Source of the DNA: Datisca glomerata
Lineage: Eukaryota; Streptophyta; Magnoliopsida; Cucurbitales; Datiscaceae
Direction of reading: 5' to 3'
Assembly: GCA_003255025.1 (NCBI GenBank)
Contig: QANY01008203.1
Coordinates: 780,564-844,563 of the forward strand
Length of the DNA: 64,000 nucleotides
Each line of letters starts with the position of its first letter. The stretch's first letter is position 1. The notes under the pieces are model-generated. The model saw nothing but the letters and a program-made list of their open reading frames with translations, had not been told where the DNA came from and searched no databases. The translations under genes were made by a program, and so were the position numbers. Shown piece after piece: positions 57,212 to 64,000 of this stretch.

Positions 57212-57440
57212 GGATAAATCATGGATGTTTAATTTATGGATAAAACATTTATAAATTACGACATTGGGGTTGAAAATTTTCTCAAGTATGCGATGTAGCA
57301 CGGTAATGACCATTGTTTATTACGTTGTCCGTGTGTGGAATGTGAGAATCTCAAATGTTTCACTTTCAGTGAGGTAAGAAATCACTTATTCATTCATGGT
57401 ATAGATCAAAGATATCAAACATGGGCGTGACATGGATAAT
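57212..57440 (+). pseudogene. CACTA transposase-associated domain remnant
   Basis: MDKSWMFNLWIKH at 57212 matches the MD(K/R)SWM start of the plant En/Spm transposase-associated domain. After a frameshift come GVENFLKYAM, CLLRCPCVECENLKCF with its Cys pairs, and EVRNHLFIHGIDQRYQTW. A stop (TAG) and further mutations end it near 57430. The main transposase is absent. Confidence 0.75.
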
Positions 57441-58363
57441 TAGATAATTCTAGAAAAGCTATGTTTGGTATAAATGAAGGAAGAGAGAATTCTCATGCTC
57501 AGATGACGATTTGAAAGACGGTAAGCCTTTATCAAGTGGCCATGTAGAAAGAATTGATTACGAATAAGGGAAACAAGCACATCGTTACGTATTAGAAAAT
57601 ACTAATGAAGTTCAACCCTATATCGAGTGAGTACAATAATTTCAATCTTTTTCATTTGTGATTAGTATGATATTTGTGAGTTTTTAATTTGTTTACCTTT
57701 GTATGTTTTATCTTTACGTACTAAGGGTTAAACTAATAATCTATAATGCAACACATGAGTGGATAAACGGAGTAGTAAATATTAAATCAACAAACATGTA
57801 TGTATGACAACTTTCAATACTCTTTTACTTTATAATATATTGATGGGTTAAATCAACTTTTATTTTTTGGAGGGTTTAACAACTAAGTAGAACAATTTGG
57901 GATCAACTAAAACAACTAAAAGAAGTATTCAAAGTTCATTAGTTTCAAGGTTTTTGTAATTAATTTCATTATTTATTTTTTTCTACTATATAATGTTAGA
58001 AATTTTGAAGATAATCATATTGTATGCAATGGAAAATTATATTGTCTGTTGAGATATTTATGTCATTTTTCTATTTTTATTTATTTTTCAATTCTAATAA
58101 GTTGGTTTAATTATTATGTAATTAAATTAAAAAATATATATCACCAAAGATGTCATAAAAATATAACAAAAATGATGGTTTCTAAAATTAAATAAAAAAA
58201 TAATAATAGACAAAGAGGACTGTTGATTTAGCAACCGTCGTAAAATATGCGATTTGTTGTGCCGTTATGAGAATAACCGTCGTCTTTTCACCCGTTGTGA
58301 AAAAATATACTATTTTTTACGACAACTTTTAAGACGACGGTTAAGAAACAGTTTGTAATAGTG

Positions 58364-59210
58364 CGGCCTCACCTCTTGCTATCTTTTCTTTAAATGTTCG
58401 TTTGCTGCAAAATTCTGTTTCGCTACTTCTTTATTTTTCCGTTCAGATCGGGTGGATGGTAACTCTTTTACTGTACTGGACTTTTATCACTGATTTTATT
58501 CGGATTAACTCGGTGAATACTGATCATCACCTCTTCTTGGTTACTTGGGCCGTTTTTGGCTTGTGGAGATTATGGAAGTGTCGGAATCTGAGCTGTTTCA
58601 AAGGGGAGGAGGCTAACCAGTTAGATGCAATTCATCAAGTGGAGAGACATTAGGCTTCCATTTCCCTTTGGCCTCCATGGATACTTCGAATGGGAACCTG
58701 CCTTGCCCCATTTCGGATTTGGTTGTTAATAAAGATGGAATGTGGACTCTTTATACTGATGGGGCGTGGAATAATAGTCTTAAGCTGGCTGGTTTGGGTT
58801 GGATTCTTTGGGACCCAGGAGGACAGCTTCAGAGAGTCAGTTTCAGATCATGGCAATTTGTCTCGGACCCGCTAATGGGTGAAGTGCTTGCTATGCGTTG
58901 GGCTTTGGAAGAAACACAACACTTCATGACTGGTTCAATTCAGATTTTTTCAGATTCACCTCTTCTAGTGGATTCTCTGAATTATTTTTCCATCTAGGTA
59001 GGTCAGTCTGATGTTATCGTTTCTGACATTTTACAGCTTGCTCACTTGACGAAAACGTCGTTTGAATACTGTCCCCGGACAAAAAATTTGCTGGCGGATA
59101 TTTGGAGGAAGGAGGGGCTGAGGGCGAAGGAGAAATATGTTTATACTCCCCATTTCCTGGACTTATTTATTCTGCTCTCTCTAAATTCGATATTGATTTT
59201 GTACTAAACG
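58364..59210 (+). pseudogene. LINE ORF2 C-terminus with RNase H
   Basis: 58402-58653 reads FVLVTWAVFG-type HHLFLVTWAVFGLWRLWKCR, the usual stretch between zf-RVT and RNase H. 58668-58997 encodes an RNase H fold with YTDGAWNNSLKLAGLGWILW, GEVLAMRWALEE and IQIFSDSPLLVDSLN, keeping the acidic residues D (TDGA), E (GEV) and D (SDS). A stop at 58995-58997 interrupts, then VIVSDILQLA and CPRTKNLLADIWRKEG follow. The RNase H core is unusually well preserved. Confidence 0.82.
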
Positions 59211-60462
59211 CTTTGGTTGAATGGATTGGTTTTGTTTGACATAAAAAAGAACACATGAAGAAGTAAAAGAAATCTTTAAGAAAAATCTGGTTTCGTCGAT
59301 GCGCACTACTTTTCCATATAAATTTTCACCTACAACTCCTAAGGCTAGAATGACTAAAATCTATAGCTTAATTCTGTTTTTTCATAATGGCTAAAATCTA
59401 CCTCTTACTTTCTTAATGAATTTTTTTTGCGGCGTCATACTAGTGTGATCATTTTTTTCGAAATCAAATTAAATGGGAAATGATCGGTCTGATCAATTTT
59501 TTAGAGATTTTGATTGGCTTTTAGGGGTTTGGTCGATTTTTAAAAGTTTTAGTTCGGTTCAGTTCAACAAAATCAAATAATTGAAATTTCAATCGGTTTG
59601 AAATTTTGGTAGTTTTCGAATTCAAATAAACCAAAATTTTAGTTTTTTTATTATTTAATTTCATTCCGAACCATAGTTAGTTAATTCGAGAACGATAAAA
59701 ATACGGAGTATTATTCGGCATGTGTAATTTGAGAATTAAACGGTCAACCATTCACCTAAAATTTAGTCAATAATACGCGATACGTAAAAATTCAGATATG
59801 AGTTTTAAACGAGTATTATATGTTTTCATTTAAAAAATTCGTTACTAAAAATATGATTGTAGAATTTATAAATATATACTAATAGAACAATATCTTATGA
59901 GTTTGATAATAAAAATTATTCTAAAAATTTCTCAAACAAATGAATATTCAAATATATGCATATACAATACAAACTATATATACATACAAATAGCTGTACT
60001 TGTAGAGGTGGTAAAAGACAAAAAACTGGGTGAACTTTTATAGATTACAATTATATATAGCCTTTATGTGTCTTAGAAGGTTGGAGAGGAAATGACTATT
60101 GTACTTCTACACAAACCTTAAAAATAAAAAGTAAAATAGTAACAATATGTAGTGTTAGCAGCTGTCTTCCACACCACCTTTTCTATCCAACTATTAGAAG
60201 CCACGTTTAATGACTTGATGCTTCATCTTCTTCATTTTTCTTTTTTCTTCTTCCTACTTCTTTCTAGCTCCGTTCGTCACCTTCTGCAAGCACATTGAAC
60301 CAGAATTTTTTTTTTCATATTTTTCGCCATCCAATAGGAAGAAGTAGAAGGAAAATGGTTAATGGCGGCCGTCAAAAAATTTTACGGCGGTTTTAATCGT
60401 CGTCTTATCTATCGTCACAAAGATTTTTTTACGACGGTTGGTCTTTGTCAGTGATTTTTTCT

Positions 60463-60595
60463 TTTTTTTTACCGATGGTTTGAAACCGCTGTTAATGTAA
60501 AAATATGGAAAGAAATTCTCTTTCCTGACAATTTAAAACCGCTGTTATAATTCTATTTCCCGATGATTTAAACCGTCGCTATAAATTAAAATTTA
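60463..60595. repeat. Three subterminal-type repeats of about 45 bp
   Basis: The units GATGGTTTGAAACCGCTGTT, GACAATTTAAAACCGCTGTT and GATGATTTAAACCGTCGCTA are spaced at similar intervals with AT-rich DNA between. Such clusters are seen in CACTA and Mutator-like element ends. Confidence 0.6.
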
Positions 60596-60937
60596 ATAAC
60601 AATACTTATCATTCAGTTAATACCTCTGCTCTTCCTCTTAAAACTTACAATATTTGATAAATCAATATGACCCACCGCATGTTCTAAGAAAATGCATAGC
60701 TTGTTAATAGATTCTAAATAACGTTACTTGCCAATTAGTCCGTCCAAAAATTTGTCAGCATTAAAATCCAAACAAATCATACAGTTCTTCTTTTACCAAA
60801 CCTAATTGAGTTAATTCACCTGGGCAAGTTATAGCAAAAATCAATCCAGGAAGTCCAATATCAGAAGAAAATTACATAGAAAATTAACCAAATAAAAGAA
60901 GAAAATTACCTAGAAGGCTAAATGCTTACTCTCTATT

Positions 60938-61503
60938 AGCCGACTATCAATTTTTCCCATTAATTAAGGTCTAAGAATTCATCTTCAAGGATTTCAAAGT
61001 TATGGGATTAAAGTATTTAATGTGGCCCAAACCTGGGCAACAAAGATATTAAACTCTTGCCTTTGCTTTAATGTTTCAACTGGATAAAAATTCATCTCAG
61101 CTTTTGAAAACAAACTACAATTCCAACATCTTTGATAGTTTCCCCAAACCCATTAAAGGGGAAGACATAAATAAAATAAATGCTCAACATTTTTCTACTC
61201 CATCAACATAAAATAAAAAGATATGACAATGAGGAATATTCTTTAAAGGACATTATCATTCATGGCCATCTTATTCCTACAAGCTAACTAACAAATCAAG
61301 CTACAATTAGGAACATGACTTGACAACCAAACCGATATCACAATTAGGAACAAGACACACTGCTAATTTCAGATCTCTAAGACAACTTAAAAGACTCTCT
61401 TAGTCGACTATCAATTTTCCCCCTCAATCAGGGTCTAAGAATTCCTCTTCAAGGTTTTCAAAGTTATTAAAGTATTTAATGTGACCTAATCCTGTGCAAC
61501 AAA
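60938..61503. repeat. Direct repeat of about 100 bp, two copies
   Basis: Copies at 60938-61042 and 61400-61503 share CGACTATCAATTTT, AGGGTCTAAGAATTC-like, TCTTCAAGG and AAAGTATTTAATGTG blocks. Each is followed by a CCTGGGCAACAAA/CCTGTGCAACAAA stretch. A related phrase, AGCAAGAC(G)CACTACTAATTT, recurs at about 61525 and 62148. They lie on the 3' side of the captured exon and may be duplicated intron sequence. Confidence 0.65.
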
Positions 61504-61603
61504 TTTCAGATCCATAAATAGGAGCAAGACGCACTACTAATTTGTCGTGGACATTTAACAACCCTTTGCAGATTTTGATCATAATATAGATTCAAGGGAA
61601 TAC

Positions 61604-61775
61604 CTTTGTTGCTAACCATCGTATCTCAGAGCAACCTTGCGCAACAAGAGCCGCCATAGAATTGTTACCAAGATTCATCCCTTCCATAATCCCTGCAGCT
61701 ATTGCAAGCACATTCTTCAATGCACCTGCAATCTCCACCCCTGTCACATCACTGGAGTCATCAGAAGTACAAGCT
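61604..61775 (-). pseudogene. Captured exon of NAD-dependent glycerol-3-phosphate dehydrogenase
   Basis: The minus strand encodes [20 protein letters not shown], then [20 protein letters not shown] and SEIRWLATK, followed by a GT donor (61603-61602). This is a highly conserved part of the plastid/bacterial-type enzyme (plant GLY1/SFD1 relatives) that converts dihydroxyacetone phosphate to glycerol-3-phosphate, and includes the catalytic Lys region GALKN. Only this exon is seen; neighbouring exons are not found nearby. It is a fragment in a transposon-like insertion and probably nonfunctional. Confidence 0.8.
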
Positions 61776-63140
61776 GAGCATGTAGGAAGGCTATGGCTAT
61801 GGATGTTGTGTCCTCAAATGTCTTTTGACAAGTAATGCATTTTGATGGATCATAATACTACTTTATCGTATATATTCCTAACATATCAACAAGAGCAAGT
61901 CCAAATGTTTTTATCAGTAAAAGAAAAAGGTTTTTAGGTTAACAACAAAAACTCATTCCTACCATAGTATGCCATTACCTGAAGAAAATAAACAATGCTA
62001 TAACTTACAAGAAAAACAATATAGCTGAATCCAATTTCTGAAAAAAAAAATGCACAAATCCAATGATACAGCCTATAATTTTTTTTACCATAGATTAATG
62101 GCATAATATCAATAACGATTGTAGGCTTAGAATGAAAACAAAATTAGGAGCAAGACACTACTAATTTCAGATTTATAAGACCACTGAAAACGTTGCCTAC
62201 ATAAAAGAGAACACCATAGAATCAATAAAAAATTTCAATGAACTATGCTGCTTATACCTCTAAAACCGCCTACAACGTTCGCTGACATCTTCTAGGCTCA
62301 ACTAAAATCCATGATTTTAAACATTTGCCGAGAATGGACCATTAGGTTATCGGACCCATAACATAAAACTCTAATTATGCACTCCAACGACAGAAATAGA
62401 GAAAAATTAGGGATTTAGAGTGAGAATTGAGTATGTACATGTAGATCGTGGAGGAGCCAGCAACAGTGGAGCTCGAGGTGGCGGGGGGGAGCTTGTGGTG
62501 GAGGCGCTTAAGGCGAAAAATCATAGTGGAGGAGCACAGAGGTTCTCCTATCGCGTCGTCTATTGCAAAGAGGGATTTAAAGGTTTGGGGATTTAAGGGT
62601 TTTTAGCGGCGCTAAAAGTCAAAAAGTAAAACATCAAACCATGATTTTTCAAAAAACCGCCGCTACAAGTAAAACATTCGGCGGTTAAAGACACGAGGGG
62701 AGGAGGAAAGGAGTTGAAGACGCGAGGGAGGAGAAGGAGAGGAGCATAATAGGAGGGGAAGAGGCTAAGGCAAATACACGACTAAAAAGTGAAGAAGAAT
62801 GAACGTTGGGTATTTAGGCGTTTAATTCACCGCGTATAATTCACGTCCCGTATAATACATGAATTATATGTTTTAACCAAATAATACACAAATTATTCCA
62901 TATATTTTGGAATAATTCGGGAACGGGCCGTATAATACGGAATACCAAAAATTCACATATTATACGTGATTTTACTAACATTGTTCTATACTGAAATGAA
63001 CTAAAACTTTAATTTTCTATGATTTTTATTATTTTGTATTGAGATTTTGAAAGAAAAAATTCTTCATTTTCGGTTTAATGGCATTTTCCATTAAGTGGTT
63101 TGTTTCGTTTAGATACGATTTTAGCGAAAAACTATCATGA

Positions 63141-63893
63141 ACATCTTGATCAAGAATGCTTATGAGATTCAAATTTTGAATTGAGATGAGACTCAATAAT
63201 TTGTGTCAATCTATATCTAGATGAGAAACAATAAAATTAAATAGTAAAAATTAAATTACCGAAAGTCAAGCATTATTTGTACTGAAAAGTACTTATTATA
63301 CTAGGAAACATAAACAAAATAGCCGATAACTAACTAGGTTGCCGTACTAAAGGCAGTTAACTGATGAACAAAGAGTTAATACACGAGTTCGAACAAACCC
63401 AAATAAATAGTAAGATGAAGAAATTGATTCAACAAATCTTATTTTCCAACCTAAAATAAAATCAAGACATCCTAGTTTGACCTAAAAATAGAATCAAGAA
63501 ATCCTATTTTGAATTTTTTTCCGCTAAGAAAACCTATAAAATAAACCAATCTACGTGAAAAATTCTTCATAAAATGGGATCTCATGCATCTAATTTGAAG
63601 ACACATCCATTAATTTGAAGGCTACAGCGCTCGATCCGGACTCGACCTTGCCTGAAAATGTTTATTTTTCCTGCAAGAAATTCATTATCAATAGTTATAA
63701 TCATTGATTGAATTTACAATATGAATAAAAAACCCTCTAAAGAGTATAAAAAAAGATTACAAAAAAAAAACAAATTCATGAATCGCAAAATTAGCGATTC
63801 TATAAACAAATGAATTTTCTTATTATGTCAAAAAAGCAATAGTGAAAAAAAAAACCCAAAATAACACACAAGTGTTGTAGTTTCAGTACTTAC
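63141..63893. other. Intergenic or intronic DNA
   Basis: AT-rich with poly-A runs. On the minus strand a possible splice acceptor (ACATTTTCAG) near 63650 precedes a short open stretch. If the exon at the right edge is real, this may be its downstream intron and last exon. Confidence 0.35.
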
Positions 63894-64000
63894 TTGGTAT
63901 TTATCAAGTACTTGAGATTCTACTTGCCCTTGTTGTTCATCCTCATGTTCTTCAAGTGGCGAACTTTCTTAATTTGGAATTCTCGTTTTCGAGCAGCTGC
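63894..64000 (-). CDS. Possible partial exon at window edge
   Basis: On the minus strand the frame SPLEEHEDEQQGQVESQVLD-KYQ ends at a strong donor CAA|GTAAGTAC (63893-63886). The composition is less AT-rich than its surroundings, and acidic/Gln-rich sequence is plausible as coding, but one stop codon lies upstream in the same frame near the edge. The protein is not recognised. The rest of any gene lies outside the window. Confidence 0.25.

Larger units (their letters stand above)
56453..58363. mobile_element. 1.9-kb CACTA element in the LINE
   Basis: The left end reads CAC-CACTATGATTTC (CACTA at 56456) and the right end GTTTGTAATAGTG (58363), CACTATTACAAAC on the other strand. Flanks CGG (56450-56452) and CGG (58364-58366) are a 3-bp target duplication as made by CACTA transposases, if the extra CAC belongs to the element. 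Internal repeats of the CGACGGTT/CCCGTCGTG type lie near both ends. A decayed transposase-associated domain is at 57212-57440. The element is non-autonomous. Confidence 0.82.
49740..59250 (+). mobile_element. L1-type LINE, broken and interrupted several times
   Basis: Plus-strand fragments appear in the order of a plant L1 element: ORF1 with a DUF4283-like domain (49954-50480), ORF2 endonuclease (52217-52880), RT (53487-54270), post-RT region (55010-55230, 55800-56452), then an RNase H domain (58668-58990). Interruptions are a GC-rich repeat (about 50975-51812), an inverted LINE fragment (about 54490-54960), a CGGAAC-rich repeat (about 55235-55795) and a CACTA element (56453-58363). No poly-A tail or target duplication is defined; both outer limits are approximate. 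Confidence 0.8.
59676..62975. mobile_element. 3.3-kb composite insertion with host gene fragment
   Basis: Defined as the sequence separating the two halves of the split element. The outer bases GTTAGTTAATTCGAG (left) and CGTGATTTTACTAAC (right) could be a weak inverted repeat. The right end has an AATTATTCCATATATTTTGG-type palindrome near 62896. Inside lie a CACTA-like end at about 60350-60453 (CGACGGTTGGTCTTTGTCAG), repeats with CCGCTGTTA at 60455-60590, a glycerol-3-phosphate dehydrogenase exon, and CGGCGGTT/CCGCCGCT words at 62590-62690. No transposase or target duplication was found. Confidence 0.4.
59460..63140. repeat. CGGTTC-rich hAT-like element split by a 3.3-kb insertion
   Basis: The left half (about 59460-59675) has TTCGGTTCAGTTCAACAAAA and ends TTCATTCCGAACCATAG. 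The right half (about 62976-63140) resumes with ATACTGAAATGAACTAAAAC and TTTAATTTTCT, which align with the middle of the MITE at 783-1220. The outer ends are diverged and not fixed. Confidence 0.4.

Noticed and set aside
62400..62525. Minus-strand ATG frame MIFRLKRLHHKLPPATSSST as a captured first exon
   Set aside because: Only about 45 codons, no splice signals in phase and no resemblance that I could name; GC-rich composition alone is not enough.
1..64000. CRISPR arrays, operons, prokaryotic defence systems or viral genomes
   Set aside because: The sequence is plant nuclear DNA with spliceosomal introns; no regularly spaced repeats with unique spacers or prokaryotic gene clusters were seen.

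Overview
This window is nuclear DNA from a flowering plant, most likely a eudicot. It is AT-rich, its genes carry GT-AG introns, and it is packed with Ty1/copia, Tat-like Ty3/gypsy, L1-type LINE, CACTA, hAT-like, Helitron-like and SINE-like sequences. There are no operons, no CRISPR arrays and no prokaryotic signals. Only two genes look intact. One is a 12-exon condensin I subunit CAP-G gene at 8605-16426 (+), predicted 1047 aa. The other is a 5-exon plant Nudix hydrolase gene at 47561-48855 (+), predicted 186 aa. A possible exon of a third gene sits at the right edge (63894-64000, -).

Layout. 1-4370: decayed copia element (+), with a hAT-like MITE in its gag region. 4527-5900: GC-rich repeats, one holding a second MITE of the same family, plus a tRNA-derived SINE-like head. 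6271-7080: a copia LTR-like sequence with its own insertion. 8461-16426: CAP-G with a short promoter carrying E2F-like and site II elements. 16980-18012: a 1-kb hAT-like element. 18013-24117: intergenic, with a MITE and a Helitron-like copy. 24118-30406: a second Helitron-like copy split by a copia element (24452-30248, -) that has a perfect 5-bp target duplication and has lost most of gag and its protease.

32863-42581 is the most layered part. A small non-coding LTR element (called B, minus strand) carries in its upstream LTR a Tat-like gypsy element (called A, plus strand, 34095-42010) flanked by AGTAT repeats. Element A is itself rearranged: 340 bp of its reverse transcriptase is present twice. 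Between the copies lie an LTR-A fragment and about 1.7 kb of a host gene encoding the N-terminus of a type II membrane protein, with its introns. A stretch of LTR-B plus AGTAT also recurs just inside the right LTR of A.

42582-47240: intergenic, with a SINE-like head. 47246-48855: Nudix gene with a G-box/ABRE-like motif and a TATA box. 49311-49453: MITE with perfect 14-bp inverted ends. 49740-59250: an L1-type LINE (+) broken by a GC-rich repeat, an inverted LINE fragment, a CGGAAC-rich repeat and a 1.9-kb CACTA element. 59460-63140: another CGGTTC-rich element, split by a 3.3-kb insertion that carries an exon of NAD-dependent glycerol-3-phosphate dehydrogenase.

The window shows nested transposition with two separate host-gene fragment captures. 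I found no new pathway or defence-type system. All homology calls rest on motif recognition; no searches were run.
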